Positions 55,212-64,000 of a stretch of DNA of 64,000 nucleotides are shown piece after piece. How positions within the stretch are numbered: position 1 is the stretch's first letter; each line of letters opens with the position of its first letter. The translations under genes were made by a program, and so were the position numbers. Under the pieces are notes generated by a model that made no database searches, was not told the DNA's origin, and saw only the letters and a program-made list of their open reading frames with translations. The DNA comes from Acidimicrobiia bacterium. GTDB taxonomy: Bacteria > Actinomycetota > Acidimicrobiia > Spongiisociales > Spongiisociaceae. The stretch spans positions 31,057-95,056 of the forward strand of contig JAJEIM010000027.1 of NCBI GenBank assembly GCA_022827785.1, read 5' to 3'.

Positions 55212-56206
55212 GAATGACCCCGCTGCTCGCCCGGCTGCTCAAGATCCTCCGCGTCATCTATCTGGCCGGCCTGGCGGTCCTGATCGGCTGGGTGGCCAGG
55301 ACGGAGTGGGACGAGGTGTCGACCCTGCTCGACGGCGCCCGCCCCTGGCTGATGGCCGCCTCGGTGGCCTCCAGCTTCGTCCTGATCTTCATCGGCGCCT
55401 GGTTCTGGACGGCGAGCCTGCGTATCCAGGTACCCGGCCTGGATACCCCCCGCCTGTTCACGAAGGCCACCGTTGCGGCGTCCCGCTCGCTGCTGGCCCG
55501 GTACGTGCCCGGATCCGTCTGGTTCGCGGTCGGGAGGGTCGCGTTGCTACGCAATGCCGGCCTGCCCGTCGGACCGCTCAGCGCCACCGCCATCCTCGAA
55601 ATGGCCACCAGCCTGACCGTGGTGCTCATGAGCGGGCTGGTCGTCCTTGGTCTTTCGGGCGGCATCCCGGGCGGCGCCGTATGGATGGTGTTCGTCGCCG
55701 TGGCCCTGATCGTCGCCACGGCGCCGGGTGGAGGGGGCCGGGTGATGGCCTGGCTGGCCGCCCGCAGAGGCATCGAGTTCTCCCTCGACTGGCAGGGCTA
55801 CCTGCGGTTGATCGGCATCAACGTGGTGTTCTGGGGATGGTCCGCGGTGACGTTCCTGCTGTACCTGCGCGCCTTTCCGGCGGCCGACGAGTTCCGCACC
55901 CTGCTGGTGGTGGGCGGGTTCCTACTCACCTGGGGGATCGGCTTTCTGGCGCCCTTCGCCCCGCAGGGAATCGGCGTGTTCGAGCTGACCATGGCCACCG
56001 TACTCCAGGCCGACGGAATAGCACGCACCGTGGTGGTCCTGGGCGGCTACCGCCTGGTGCTCCTGGCGCGGGACTTCGTGGCCACCTCGACCGCCGAGTT
56101 CATCGCCACCCGGCAAGCACTTCGAGAGCCCGAGCCCCCGGCGACACCTCCGGGATCCGGGGCGGTCGACGATGCCGGGCAGGATCCTCCAGGAACGCCT
56201 CGATGA
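55208..56206 (+). CDS. Lysylphosphatidylglycerol synthase-like transmembrane protein (UPF0104 family)
   Basis: The 332-residue protein has eight or so membrane helices (IYLAGLAVLIGWVART, SVASSFVLIFIGAWFWTASL, LLVVGGFLLTWGIGFLAPFA) and the family motif LLARYVPGSVWFAVGRVALL. PQGIGVFELTMATVL is the UPF0104 signature near the end. Members flip or handle lipid-linked sugars or aminoacylated lipids. In this locus lipid-linked glycan handling is the better guess. The GTG start overlaps the pyruvyltransferase stop, and the last 107 bp overlap the convergent epimerase gene. Confidence 0.85.
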   Translation: MRMTPLLARLLKILRVIYLAGLAVLIGWVARTEWDEVSTLLDGARPWLMAASVASSFVLIFIGAWFWTASLRIQVPGLDTPRLFTKATVAASRSLLARYVPGSVWFAVGRVALLRNAGLPVGPLSATAILEMATSLTVVLMSGLVVLGLSGGIPGGAVWMVFVAVALIVATAPGGGGRVMAWLAARRGIEFSLDWQGYLRLIGINVVFWGWSAVTFLLYLRAFPAADEFRTLLVVGGFLLTWGIGFLAPFAPQGIGVFELTMATVLQADGIARTVVVLGGYRLVLLARDFVATSTAEFIATRQALREPEPPATPPGSGAVDDAGQDPPGTPR

Positions 56207-57164
56207 CGGCCGGTTCGTAGCGGCTCACCACCACGTTGGCCCCCACCCCGTCGGGGCGCTCGGTGTGCTTGCGCCACAGCAGGGTCGGAACCCCCAGCAG
56301 GGCGCACTCCTCCTGGATGGAGCCCCCGTCGGTTATGACGAACGGCGCCGCGGCCAGCATCTCCACGAACTCCGTGTGTCCGGCAAGGCCCCTGAGTTCG
56401 GCACCGGCCCGCTCGAGCCGATCCATCCGGGACCGTCCCAGCGCTCCGGAGGTCGGCTCGTGGAGCATCCAGCGAACCGACCGCTCCCCGGCGAGACGCT
56501 CCACCAGCGCGGCAAGCTCCTCCCGACGGCGGCGCCGGTGCAGATTCTCGACCCGGTGCATGGTGACGATCACCGGCCCGCCACCCGCATCGCCCGGAGT
56601 CGCCCTGGACAGCACCTCCACGATGGTGTTGGCGGGCAGGGCGACCACCTTCCCCTTGACCTTCATCGCCGCCAGATTGCTCTCCGCATCACCGTCGGGA
56701 GCGAACAGCAGGTCGGCGCGACGGGCCACCAGGTGGCGGATCATCTCCTCGGGGAACGGATGCAACCACCGCCCCGACCTCAGCCCTGCTTCCAGATGGG
56801 CCACCGCCAGCCCCGCCCGGCGGGCCATCATCATGCTCAGCAGGGTGGAGGGGGTGTCGCCGTGGACCACGCACACCCCACCAACGCCCCCGAACACCTC
56901 ATCAAGGAGGCGCCGTCGTGACACCATCCGAGCGGCCAGGCCGAGCCCCCACCGCGCCGCCTGCGGGATCGTGGTGACGTCGGTCCCGCCGCCCAGCCGG
57001 ACATCGGGGGTCCGCAGGCCCAACTCCACTTGGAACGAGCCGGCCAGTTCCGCGTGCTGTCCGGAGTCGATGAGCCGGTAGTCGATCCCCTGCTCCTCCA
57101 TGGCCCAGATCAGCGGCGCGGTCTTGATGTACTGGGCCTTGGTTCCGATGAAGACGTGGATCAT
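56100..57164 (-). CDS. wecB: UDP-N-acetylglucosamine 2-epimerase (non-hydrolysing, WecB family)
   Basis: The enzyme interconverts UDP-GlcNAc and UDP-ManNAc. The 354-residue protein has FIGTKAQYIKTAPLIWAMEE, VCVVHGDTPSTLLSMMMARR, VAHLEAGLRSGRWLHPFPEE, VIVTMHRVENLHRR, and TDGGSIQEECALLGVPTLLW followed by RKHTERPD. All are WecB signatures, including the Glu and His catalytic region. It starts 25 bp after the ABC exporter gene stop on the same strand. The 3' end overlaps the convergent UPF0104 gene by 107 bp. It feeds the local polysaccharide pathway. Confidence 0.93.
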   Translation of the reverse strand: MIHVFIGTKAQYIKTAPLIWAMEEQGIDYRLIDSGQHAELAGSFQVELGLRTPDVRLGGGTDVTTIPQAARWGLGLAARMVSRRRLLDEVFGGVGGVCVVHGDTPSTLLSMMMARRAGLAVAHLEAGLRSGRWLHPFPEEMIRHLVARRADLLFAPDGDAESNLAAMKVKGKVVALPANTIVEVLSRATPGDAGGGPVIVTMHRVENLHRRRRREELAALVERLAGERSVRWMLHEPTSGALGRSRMDRLERAGAELRGLAGHTEFVEMLAAAPFVITDGGSIQEECALLGVPTLLWRKHTERPDGVGANVVVSRYEPAVIEAFLEDPARHRRPPRIPEVSPGARALEVLAGWR

Positions 57165-57189
57165 GCTCCCCGACCCCTGCGTCGGGATC

Positions 57190-57945
57190 TCACCGGGGAA
57201 CTGATGGGGATGCCCGGCCGTAGGCCTCGATCACCGTTTCGGCGGGACCCAGGTCCCGTATCCTGCCCCGCTCCAACCACAGCACCCGATCACACATCTC
57301 GGCCATACCGCTGAGCACGTGGCTGGCCACCATCACCGCCCCACCCTGGCCGAGCAGTTCTCTCATGGCTGCCTGGCTCTTCTTCCGGAAGCCGGCGTCG
57401 CCGACCGCCAGCACCTCGTCCAGCAACAGGATGTCGGGGAGCAGATGGATGGAGATCGAGAAGGCCAACCGGGACACCATGCCCGACGAGTAGGACTTGA
57501 TCGGTCGGTCGATGGCCTCGCCCAGCTCGGCGTAGGCCACGATGTCATCGAACAGCCGCGACACCTCCACCCGGGCCAGGCCGTGGGCCAGGCCGCTCAG
57601 ATAGACGTTGCGCCGTCCGGAGAGCTCGTGGTTGAAACCAGCGCCCAGCTGGAGGAGCGTGGAGGTCTCGCCGTTCACGGTCACCGAGCCGGCGTCGGGA
57701 CGCATCGTCCGGGCGATCACCCGCAGCAGCGTGCTCTTGCCCGCCCCGTTGTCCCCCACCAGGCCCATGGTCTCTCCCCACTCCACCTCGAAGGAGACAT
57801 CGTCGAGAGCAACCACCGTGGTGGTCTGCCGCAGCCGGCGTCGCGCCACCACCCGGCGAAAGGTCGAGGCTCGGTCGAGGTAGGCGCGGTAGCTGACCCC
57901 GATCCGGCTGGCCTTGATGGCCGGCTGCGCTCGCGGCACCGTCAT
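57190..57945 (-). CDS. Polysaccharide ABC transporter ATP-binding protein (Wzt/TagH type)
   Basis: The 251-residue ATPase has Walker [16 protein letters not shown], the Q-loop region [20 protein letters not shown] typical of O-antigen and teichoic acid exporters, signature [13 protein letters not shown], Walker [14 protein letters not shown] and switch His in VASHVLSGM. There is no C-terminal carbohydrate-binding extension, so export is probably not coupled to a particular cap. It overlaps the permease gene by 4 bp and completes the exporter. Confidence 0.94.
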   Translation of the reverse strand: MTVPRAQPAIKASRIGVSYRAYLDRASTFRRVVARRRLRQTTTVVALDDVSFEVEWGETMGLVGDNGAGKSTLLRVIARTMRPDAGSVTVNGETSTLLQLGAGFNHELSGRRNVYLSGLAHGLARVEVSRLFDDIVAYAELGEAIDRPIKSYSSGMVSRLAFSISIHLLPDILLLDEVLAVGDAGFRKKSQAAMRELLGQGGAVMVASHVLSGMAEMCDRVLWLERGRIRDLGPAETVIEAYGRASPSVPR

Positions 57946-58778
57946 AGATGGCGCACCATGTTGCCCTCATGCCGGACGAAGCTGAGGATGCCGCCCACGC
58001 CGATCACCAGGGTCCACAGGATCGCCAGGACGAAGGCAGCGGTGTCCAGGTCCCTGCCCATCAGCGCCATCCGGTAGAAAGAGAGGATCCCGTACATCGG
58101 GTTCAGCACCGCCAGGTCTTCGACCGGACCTCCCCGATCCTGGAGGAAGGTCAGGGGCCAGATGATCGGGGACAGGTAGAGCCACAGCCTGGTCAGGTGC
58201 GGGATCAGGTTGTTGATGTCCCTGAACGGGATGGCGAGGCGGGCGGTCCAACCGGCCAGCCCCAGGTTGAAGACGGTATGGAGGGCGGCGGCCACCGGCA
58301 ACCACAGCAGCGTGATGCCCGGCGACACGCCGTCGGCCGGCCAGACGATGAGGTAGTAGACGGCGATCGACATCAGGAAGCCGACCCCGGTCTCGATCAC
58401 CGCTGAGATCGGCAGGATCAGGCGAGGGAAACGGATGTTCACCAGGAGGCGGCTGTTGGACAGGATGCTGTTGGCGCCCGAGGTCATGGCGGTGGCGGTG
58501 TAGTTGAAGGCGAACACCCCGGACAGCAGCCAGGCGATGAACTGCGGCTCGCCCCGCCGCCCGCCCAGGATGAGGCCGAACACCAGGAAGTAGACGGCAG
58601 CCATGATCAGCGGATTCAGCATCCACCAGACCAGCCCCAGGGAGGTGGAGGCGTTGCGGGCCTTGAGGTTGCCCATGGCGAGGAACCACCCGAACTCGCG
58701 CCAGCGCCACAGGTTCCGGACGTAGTTACGCCACCCGGTGAGGCTGGGGACCTGATCGGCCGTTACTGTTGCCACGCC
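57942..58778 (-). CDS. Polysaccharide ABC transporter permease (Wzm/TagG type)
   Basis: The 278-residue membrane protein of the ABC-2 family has [20 protein letters not shown], the [20 protein letters not shown] motif, [24 protein letters not shown] [20 protein letters not shown], and six hydrophobic helices. Together with the ATPase it would move lipid-linked polymer across the membrane for the LCP ligase to attach. GTG 58778 is chosen because the family N-terminus begins there. The upstream extension to 58910 is low complexity. Confidence 0.92.
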   Translation of the reverse strand, partial: GVATVTADQVPSLTGWRNYVRNLWRWREFGWFLAMGNLKARNASTSLGLVWWMLNPLIMAAVYFLVFGLILGGRRGEPQFIAWLLSGVFAFNYTATAMTSGANSILSNSRLLVNIRFPRLILPISAVIETGVGFLMSIAVYYLIVWPADGVSPGITLLWLPVAAALHTVFNLGLAGWTARLAIPFRDINNLIPHLTRLWLYLSPIIWPLTFLQDRGGPVEDLAVLNPMYGILSFYRMALMGRDLDTAAFVLAILWTLVIGVGGILSFVRHEGNMVRHL

Positions 58779-59106
58779 GGTCGATTCTACGATCCTGCCC
58801 GCGTCCCGGCATGGCGCACCGGGGAAAGAACGCGAAAATCGCCCCACCGAAACCCGCCCTGCGGGCCCTCCCCCACCGCCACCACCTTGGTTCGAGGCGC
58901 GTCCCGCCATGCCCCGGAGGGGGGCTGCCTCGACGAACTGATCCCGAGCACGGCCCGATCGACGCCTGGAACGGACCGCCGGTGCTTACGGTTACAAGAC
59001 AACATATGGCGGGCGTGTGACAGATCCAGCCCTTCTCCCGGATGGCGGCCCCGCGCGAGCGTTCTGCACCCTCCTGACGCAACGGGACGGACGCCCGACG
59101 AAAAGA
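58779..59106. other. 328-bp intergenic region without a gene
   Basis: The region lies between the end of transketolase and the start of the ABC permease, both on the minus strand. Short frames on either strand show no recognisable protein. A small GC hairpin (CCCGCCCTGCGGG near 58855) is visible. I find no convincing promoter, although one for the exporter operon is expected here. Confidence 0.5.
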
Positions 59107-61080
59107 TCAGGAACCGTCCAGCCAGATTGCCAGACGCCGTGCCACCGCCGGACCGGTCAGCCCCAACTCCTCGGCAATCCGGCCGGCGGGCGCAGAGGCG
59201 CCGAAGCGGTCGATGCCGATGTTCAGCCCGCCCGGTCCGGTGAACCTCGGCCAGCCGAAGGTCGAACCGGCTTCCACGGAGGCAACCGGCAGACCGTTCC
59301 CCAGTACCTCGCGGCGGTAGTCCTCCGGTTGCTCCAGGAAGAGCTCGGCACACGGCATGCTCACCACCCGGATCGAGTGGTCGTGCGCCAGCAGGTCGGC
59401 CGCCTCCAGCGCCACCGAGACCTCGGAGCCGGTTGCGATCACCACCGCTGCATCGCCGTCCCGCAACACGTAGGCGCCCCGGGCCACGCCGCCCTCCTGT
59501 CCGGAACGATCCAGGACCGGCACGCCCTGGCGGGTTCCGAGGATGATGGCCGGATGGCTCCGGTTGAGCACCGTCTCCCACGATTCCAGCATCTCCCCCG
59601 CATCGGCTGGCCGGAACACCGCCATGTTCGGCATGGCTCGCATGGCGGCCAGGTGCTCGATGGGCTGGTGGGTGGGACCGTCCTCCCCCAGGAACACCGA
59701 CTCGTGGGTGAAGACCCAGATCGAGGGGATGTCCATGAGGGCTGAGAGGCGGATGGCGGGGCGCATGTAGTCGCTGAAGACGAAGAAGGTGGCGCCGTAG
59801 GGGCGCAGCCCGCCGTGGAGGGCGAGACCGTTGACGATGGTCCCCATGGCGTGCTCGCGCACCCCGAAATGCATGTTCCGGCCCGCGGGGTTATCACGTG
59901 CGAAGCTCCCACCCGTGGACAGGATCGTCTTGGTCGACTCGACGAGGTCGGCAGACCCGCCGATCAGTCCGGGGACCTTGCGGCCGATCTCGTCGAAGAT
60001 GGCCCCCATGGCCCTCCTGGTCGCCAGCCCGGCGCCGACTTCGAAGCCGGGGCCCTCCAGCTCGACCGGCGCAGGGTCGTGGTAGGCGGACCAGAGCGCG
60101 GCCACATCCGGGCTGTCCGCGGTAGCAGCCCCGAATCTCTCCGTCCAAGCCGAGCGGGCCCGGCGTCCCCGCTCCATCCCGCTCGCGAAGAAGTCCCTCA
60201 CCCCGTCGGGGACGTGGAAGTCCTCGTCGGGCCAGCCCGCGCCGCGGCGCCATCCGGCGATCTCCTCGGCTCCCAGCGGGGCACCATGGGCGCCCGACGT
60301 GTCCTCTTTGGTGGGGGCGCCCTTGCCGATATGGGTCCGGGCGATGATCAGGGACGGCCGTCCGGCTTCCGCGCACGCCGCCTCGAACGCGGCGTCGATG
60401 GCTTCGGGATCGTGTCCGTCGACTTGCACTGTATGCCAGCCGACCGCCTCGAATCGGGCTGCCACGTTCTCGCTGAAGGTGAGGTCAGTGGGGCCGTCGA
60501 TCGAGATCCGGTTGTCGTCGTAGACGTAGTTGAGCTTTCCGAGGCCGAGATGGCCGGCCAGCGACGCCGTCTCCGCCGAGATGCCCTCCATCAGGTCACC
60601 GTCCGACACGAAGGCCCAGGTCCGGTGGTTCACCAGGTCGTGCCCGAAGACTGCGTTGAGGTGGGCCTCGGCGATCGCCATGCCCACCGCGGTCCCGAAA
60701 CCCTGCCCGAGCGGCCCGGTGGTCATCTCGATCCCCAGCTCCGGCTCGTACTCGGGGTGCCCGGCCGTGGGCGACCCCCACTGGCGGAAATCCATCAGGT
60801 CCTGCATCGTGACCGGGAACCCGCTCAGGTGGAGAACCGCGTACAGGAGCATCGAACCGTGCCCGTTGGAGAGCACGAACCGGTCCCGGTCGGGCCACTG
60901 CGGATCGTCGGGGTCCACCACCAGGTGGCGCTGCCAGAGGACGGCGGCCAGATCGGCCATTCCCATCGGCATGCCGGGATGGCCGGAGTTGGCTTGCTGG
61001 ACCGCGTCCATGGCCAGGGCGCGGATGGTATCGGCCGCTAGATGATGGCGCTCGAGATCGATCGGGGCCAGGGCGGGCAC
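59107..61080 (-). CDS. tkt: Transketolase
   Basis: Transketolase moves two-carbon units in the pentose phosphate pathway using thiamine diphosphate. The 657-residue protein has all regions: [57 protein letters not shown], the ThDP motif [20 protein letters not shown] followed by [12 protein letters not shown], the pyrimidine domain with [20 protein letters not shown], and [23 protein letters not shown] 61080 is the start, 3 bp after the thioredoxin-like gene stop. The operon with disulfide genes is unusual but tight. Confidence 0.96.
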   Translation of the reverse strand: MPALAPIDLERHHLAADTIRALAMDAVQQANSGHPGMPMGMADLAAVLWQRHLVVDPDDPQWPDRDRFVLSNGHGSMLLYAVLHLSGFPVTMQDLMDFRQWGSPTAGHPEYEPELGIEMTTGPLGQGFGTAVGMAIAEAHLNAVFGHDLVNHRTWAFVSDGDLMEGISAETASLAGHLGLGKLNYVYDDNRISIDGPTDLTFSENVAARFEAVGWHTVQVDGHDPEAIDAAFEAACAEAGRPSLIIARTHIGKGAPTKEDTSGAHGAPLGAEEIAGWRRGAGWPDEDFHVPDGVRDFFASGMERGRRARSAWTERFGAATADSPDVAALWSAYHDPAPVELEGPGFEVGAGLATRRAMGAIFDEIGRKVPGLIGGSADLVESTKTILSTGGSFARDNPAGRNMHFGVREHAMGTIVNGLALHGGLRPYGATFFVFSDYMRPAIRLSALMDIPSIWVFTHESVFLGEDGPTHQPIEHLAAMRAMPNMAVFRPADAGEMLESWETVLNRSHPAIILGTRQGVPVLDRSGQEGGVARGAYVLRDGDAAVVIATGSEVSVALEAADLLAHDHSIRVVSMPCAELFLEQPEDYRREVLGNGLPVASVEAGSTFGWPRFTGPGGLNIGIDRFGASAPAGRIAEELGLTGPAVARRLAIWLDGS

Positions 61081-61083
61081 GCC

Positions 61084-61809
61084 CTATCCGCCTTCCGCCA
61101 GGGCCGCCATGATGGCACCCACGTTCGACGGCGGCTGCTCGCCCGCCAACCGACCCTGCACCTCCCCCGCTCCGTTCACGGCCACGTAATACGGGAAGGA
61201 GGTCAGGCCGTATGCCTGGGCAATGCGGCCGGCCTCATCGTCCACCAGTATCGGCTGGGTCCAGCCTTCTCGCTCGAGCCAGGCACTCGGTGGATAGTTG
61301 GGCCGGATCTCGCTGTTCGATGTGGCCACTGATACCAACTCGACACCCGCCGGAATCCCGTTGGCGTTGATCCAGCTCTGAAGGGCGGGCACCTCCCTGC
61401 GGCAGAACTCGCACCAGTGGGCCAGGAAGAGGATCAGCTTCGGGGTTCCGTCGTGCTCGATCGACATCGGCGTCCCGGCGAAGTCCGCCGACTGTATCTC
61501 CGGAGCGACCGCGCCGATCGAACCGTCCTGGGCAGCGCCCGCGAAGGGGGCCAGCGGGGTACCGGTCACGGTCACATCGGGAGTGAGGAAGGCGGCCGCC
61601 TCGGTACCCTCCTGCTCCTCGTTGGCCAGGTTGATCGCCAACACCGCCAGCGCGGCCACCGCTACCAGGCCGATACCCACCAGCAGGATCTTCTTACCCA
61701 GCCCGGTCGACTCCTCTTCGTCCGCGGTGGGCAGGGGTGCCCGGACCGGGGCGGGCGCCGCCGCAGGTCGAGCCTTCGGCTGGCTTCTCTTTCCTCCCGT
61801 CCTTGCCAT
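61084..61809 (-). CDS. Membrane-anchored thioredoxin-fold protein (TlpA/DsbA-like) with CEFC site
   Basis: This exported redox protein has 241 residues: a basic Ala/Pro-rich tail, one transmembrane helix (GKKILLVGIGLVAVAALAVL), and a thioredoxin-fold domain with LILFLAHWCEFCRREVPALQ (CxxC active site) and the cis-Pro loop TSFPYYVAVNG. It lies 21 bp downstream of the DsbB-like gene, so it likely accepts oxidising equivalents from that protein and introduces or repairs disulfides outside the membrane. Confidence 0.9.
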   Translation of the reverse strand: MARTGGKRSQPKARPAAAPAPVRAPLPTADEEESTGLGKKILLVGIGLVAVAALAVLAINLANEEQEGTEAAAFLTPDVTVTGTPLAPFAGAAQDGSIGAVAPEIQSADFAGTPMSIEHDGTPKLILFLAHWCEFCRREVPALQSWINANGIPAGVELVSVATSNSEIRPNYPPSAWLEREGWTQPILVDDEAGRIAQAYGLTSFPYYVAVNGAGEVQGRLAGEQPPSNVGAIMAALAEGG

Positions 61810-61830
61810 TCGACACTCTCCTGTTCGTTC

Positions 61831-62361
61831 TCAGACGTGACTGGTCGCTCGAACCGGCCTGCTCATGTGCAGCGCCACCAGCAGCGCAATGAGGCAGAAA
61901 CCGGTGAAGGCCATGAAGGGTATCGACATGAACCCGAATTGTTGAACCCACACGAACGTGCAGGGCGCCGCCGCCGAGCAGAACTCCTCGGATCCTCCCC
62001 ACCATCCCTGCTGCTCGCCGTAGTGGTAGGCGGCGGTGAGGGCGCCGCCGATCGACATGACGAGCACCAGCAGCTGGACCACCCGATTCGGCCTCACGAT
62101 CACCCAGGCCAGGAGCAGCACCAGCGGGTACATGAACCCGCGCTGCACCCAGCAGAGGAGGCAGGGAACGAAGCCCTCCACCTCTGACAGGTACAGCGAG
62201 CCGAGGGTCGACACCGTCGCCACCGTCACCGCCACCGGCAGCGCGTAGCCGCCCAGCTCGCGTACAGCAGTCGCCCGAAGACCGGGACGGGCCATCATCG
62301 TGACCAGCCCGAGGGAAGCGGCCAGCGCCAGCAGGCTCAGCAGCGAGAAGAACAGGACCAC
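61831..62361 (-). CDS. dsbB: Disulfide bond formation protein DsbB
   Basis: DsbB re-oxidises a periplasm-side thioredoxin-fold partner and passes electrons to quinone. The 176-residue protein has four to five helices, with the first cysteine pair in EGFVPCLLCWVQRGFMYPLV (C-x-x-C after helix 2) and the second pair in SEEFCSAAAPCTFVWVQQFG, both on external loops. WVQQFGFMSIPFMAFTGF is the family C-terminal motif. It heads the operon with the thioredoxin-like and transketolase genes. Confidence 0.93.
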   Translation of the reverse strand: MVLFFSLLSLLALAASLGLVTMMARPGLRATAVRELGGYALPVAVTVATVSTLGSLYLSEVEGFVPCLLCWVQRGFMYPLVLLLAWVIVRPNRVVQLLVLVMSIGGALTAAYHYGEQQGWWGGSEEFCSAAAPCTFVWVQQFGFMSIPFMAFTGFCLIALLVALHMSRPVRATSHV

Positions 62362-62396
62362 GGCGCACCACCCAGGAAAGACCGAACGCGGATGTT

Positions 62397-62488
62397 AGTG
62401 GTCTGCCTGCGAAACGACTAGGCCTGCTCTGCTTGCATACCACACCGCCATTCCACAGACAGACCACAGTGGTCTGCCTACGAAATGA
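62397..62488. repeat. Two copies of a 21-bp motif and a palindrome upstream of dsbB
   Basis: AGTGGTCTGCCTGCGAAACGA (62397-62417, quoted as AGTGGTCTGCCTGCGAAACG plus A) recurs at 62468-62488 with two transitions. The second copy overlaps a palindrome AGACCAC-A-GTGGTCT (62461-62475). The pair lies between dsbB and the insertion element. It could be operator sites, or a duplication linked to the insertion. Confidence 0.55.
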
Positions 62489-62539
62489 CCCGGCGGGCTC
62501 CGTGAACGGGAGGCACCCCTTTACCTTGTTGGGTGGCTC

Positions 62540-62757
62540 TGATGTGTGAGTATCGGGGCTGGTTGCTCGCCGCGGAGGGCAGGGCTTTGTCCCCCTGTCA
62601 GAGAGATGGCCTGGGGGGTGTTGCCACCCGCCGTGGTTGGGTGCCTGCGACCTCTTACAGGGACATGCACCGATAGGGGGCTGGTTCGTAAAGTGGTTGA
62701 GGCGTTGGTGCCCTCGAGTGGCTGCCGAAGCTAACTGCGACTAGAGAGGACCAGTTG
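62540..62757 (+). ncRNA. Candidate bridge RNA of the IS110 element
   Basis: The leader before the transposase is non-coding and folds well. CCCCCTG...GGGGGG near 62578-62617 and CACCC...GGGTG near 62624-62642 give two hairpins with larger internal loops. In IS110-group elements a structured RNA in this position pairs with donor and target DNA through its loops. Assignment here rests on position and hairpins only; the guide loops were not matched to insertion-site sequence. Confidence 0.5.
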
Positions 62758-63978
62758 ATGGGTGAGAGCCCTATGCCCGCTCCCGGAGTGTTCGTCGGTA
62801 TGGACATCGCCAAGGGCAAACATTACGCCTGTGCGGTGTCGGCCCGCGGTGAGGCGCTGTTTTCTCGGGCGGTTGCCAACGACGAGGCAGCGATCCGGCG
62901 GTTGATCGACGATGCTGGGGACCACGGTTGCCCGGCGTTGGTGGTTGATATGACCTCGTCGGCGGCTGTGCTGGCGCTCATCGTCGCCGCGGAGATGGCG
63001 ATTCCGGTGGCTTATGTCACCGGGTTGGCGATGCGCCGAGCTGCCGACCTCTACGCAGGTGCAGCCAAGACCGACCCCAAGGACGCCCAGGTGTTGGCCG
63101 ACTTCGCCTGGCGTAACGCGGACCGGCTGACCTGGACGACTGTCACCGATGAGCTGTTAGCCCGTCTGCGGATCCTCAACGGTCGAGACACAGACCTGGC
63201 CGCCGACGCGACTCGGGCCGCGAACCGCCTGCGTGACGCCCTATTAGCCGTGTCCCCGGCTCTGGAACGTGCCACAGGAGAAAGGCTGATGTCGACACCT
63301 GGTCTCAGAGCCGCGCTGGTGAAATACCCCACCCCCACAGCGCTGCGAACGGCCGGCAAAGCCCGGGTGCGGACGCTGATCTCCAAGCTCTCCAAGCGCA
63401 CCGCCGCCACGCTCACCAACGAGATCTGGGCTGCGCTCAGCTCCCAGACGGTCACGGTGCCAGCCGAGGCGACCTGGGGCGAGACAATAGGCGACTTAGC
63501 CGCCGACCTGGACCGGGTCATCGCCCGCCGGCAACGCCTCGCCGCTGACATCGAGGAAGCGTTCTTGGAGCATCCGCTGGGAAAAGTCCTTAACAGCATG
63601 TGCGGGTTCGGGCCCCGCACCGGAGCTCGAACCCTCGCTGAGATCGGCGACCCGCACCGATTCGCCAACCCCGCACGGCTAGCCGCCTACGCCGGGCTAG
63701 CACCCGTGGACCGCCAATCAGGCCGCAGCCACCGAACAGGGCGATCACGAGGCGGTAACCACCGACTCAAAAACGCCATGTTCATCGCCGCGTTCGTCGC
63801 TACCCAACACGACCCAGACGCCCGCGCCTACTACCTACGCAAACGCGCCCAGGGCAAAGACCACAACGCCGCTGTCATCTGCGTCGCCCGCCGACGCTGC
63901 AACATCATCCTGGCCATGCTCAAAACCCAAACGCCCTACCAACCCCGCCAACCCCAGAAACTGCCCGAAGCGGCTTGA
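62758..63978 (+). CDS. IS110-family transposase (DEDD N-terminal, Ser C-terminal domain)
   Basis: This recombinase moves the element with guidance from a bridge RNA. The 406-residue protein has a RuvC-like N-terminal domain (VFVGMDIAKGKHYACAV; VVDMTSSAAVLAL; KTDPKDAQVLADFAW). A long helical middle and the C-terminal transposase_20 domain follow: LNSMCGFGPRTGARTLAEIG, LAAYAGLAPVDRQSGRSHRT (catalytic Ser region) and GGNHRLKNAMFIAAFVA. AGAGAGGA lies before ATG 62758. The gene appears complete. Confidence 0.95.
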   Translation: MGESPMPAPGVFVGMDIAKGKHYACAVSARGEALFSRAVANDEAAIRRLIDDAGDHGCPALVVDMTSSAAVLALIVAAEMAIPVAYVTGLAMRRAADLYAGAAKTDPKDAQVLADFAWRNADRLTWTTVTDELLARLRILNGRDTDLAADATRAANRLRDALLAVSPALERATGERLMSTPGLRAALVKYPTPTALRTAGKARVRTLISKLSKRTAATLTNEIWAALSSQTVTVPAEATWGETIGDLAADLDRVIARRQRLAADIEEAFLEHPLGKVLNSMCGFGPRTGARTLAEIGDPHRFANPARLAAYAGLAPVDRQSGRSHRTGRSRGGNHRLKNAMFIAAFVATQHDPDARAYYLRKRAQGKDHNAAVICVARRRCNIILAMLKTQTPYQPRQPQKLPEAA

Positions 63979-64000
63979 CAACAAGACAGGGACACCCCCC

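Larger units (their letters stand above)
62500..64000 (+). mobile_element. IS110-family insertion sequence (right boundary at or beyond window end)
   Basis: The element consists of a 220-240 bp non-coding, strongly structured left part, one DEDD-Ser transposase gene, and a short tail after the stop. IS110 elements lack true terminal inverted repeats. A short inverted match (CTTGTT near 62525 and AACAAG near 63980) is visible near both ends. The tail reaches the window edge, so the right boundary is not certain. The left boundary is approximate, placed between the motif repeat and the structured leader. Confidence 0.7.

Noticed and set aside
58887..59243. Plus-strand frame of 118 codons between exporter and transketolase
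   Set aside because: Arg/Pro-rich, overlaps the transketolase 3' end and has no family features.

Overview
The window is GC-rich actinobacterial chromosome. The closest fit is an uncultured, Acidimicrobiia-like member of Actinomycetota. This rests on F420 biosynthesis genes, a mycobacterial-type quinone reductase of the LpdA family, actinobacterial acyl-CoA carboxylase subunits, many GTG starts with 4-bp GTGA/ATGA overlaps, and SLH repeats of the GCxxxxFCPxxPVTRGQMA type. No rRNA, tRNA or CRISPR array was seen. Taxonomy is inferred from gene content only.

The most notable content (about 6.6-25.6 kb) is a coenzyme M (CoM) dependent epoxide-carboxylation system together with bacterial CoM biosynthesis genes. 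On the minus strand lie an R-hydroxyalkyl-CoM dehydrogenase (13320-14060) and a Zn-dependent epoxyalkane:CoM transferase (12059-13165). They are followed by an overlapping operon of two aspartase/fumarase-superfamily lyases, a PLP enzyme, an unrecognised Cys/His-rich protein, a tiny zinc ribbon and a small membrane protein (6628-11851), which resembles the Xanthobacter xcb CoM genes. On the plus strand lie an S-type SDR, a two-subunit CoA-transferase, an ADP-forming acyl-CoA synthetase, a 2-ketopropyl-CoM oxidoreductase/carboxylase with its diagnostic Phe/His pair, and phosphosulfolactate synthase ComA (15751-22875). Together they would convert an epoxide plus CO2 to a beta-keto acid and then to a CoA ester. 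No alkene monooxygenase lies in the window. An F420-type LLM oxidoreductase, an Asp-nucleophile dienelactone-hydrolase-like protein and a duplicated SDR follow (22.9-25.6 kb).

Flanking regions: 1-6.6 kb holds a glycosyltransferase, cofD-cofE (F420), and UDP-sugar and cell-wall genes (epimerase, UDP-glucose dehydrogenase, LCP ligase). 25.7-29.9 kb holds birA divergent from propionyl/acyl-CoA carboxylase beta and alpha subunits. 29.9-32.9 kb is a decayed accessory patch with a truncated DUF4143 gene, vapBC with a palindromic operator, an SLH fragment and a 161-bp tandem repeat. 32.9-38.4 kb holds lpdA, a methylmalonyl-CoA mutase large subunit and a PASTA-containing PBP1. 38.4-40.4 kb holds a possible orphan gene, a frameshifted higB with intact higA, and a sirtuin without a normal start codon. 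A rhodanese-MoeB protein follows.

41.7-58.8 kb is a surface-polysaccharide locus: priming glycosylphosphotransferase, several GT2 enzymes, pyruvyltransferase, UPF0104 flippase-like protein, UDP-GlcNAc 2-epimerase, Wzm/Wzt-type ABC exporter and a SpoIID-SLH wall protein. Leucyl aminopeptidase is embedded in it. 59.1-62.4 kb carries a dsbB/thioredoxin-like/transketolase operon. The right edge is an IS110-family element with a structured leader that may encode a bridge RNA.
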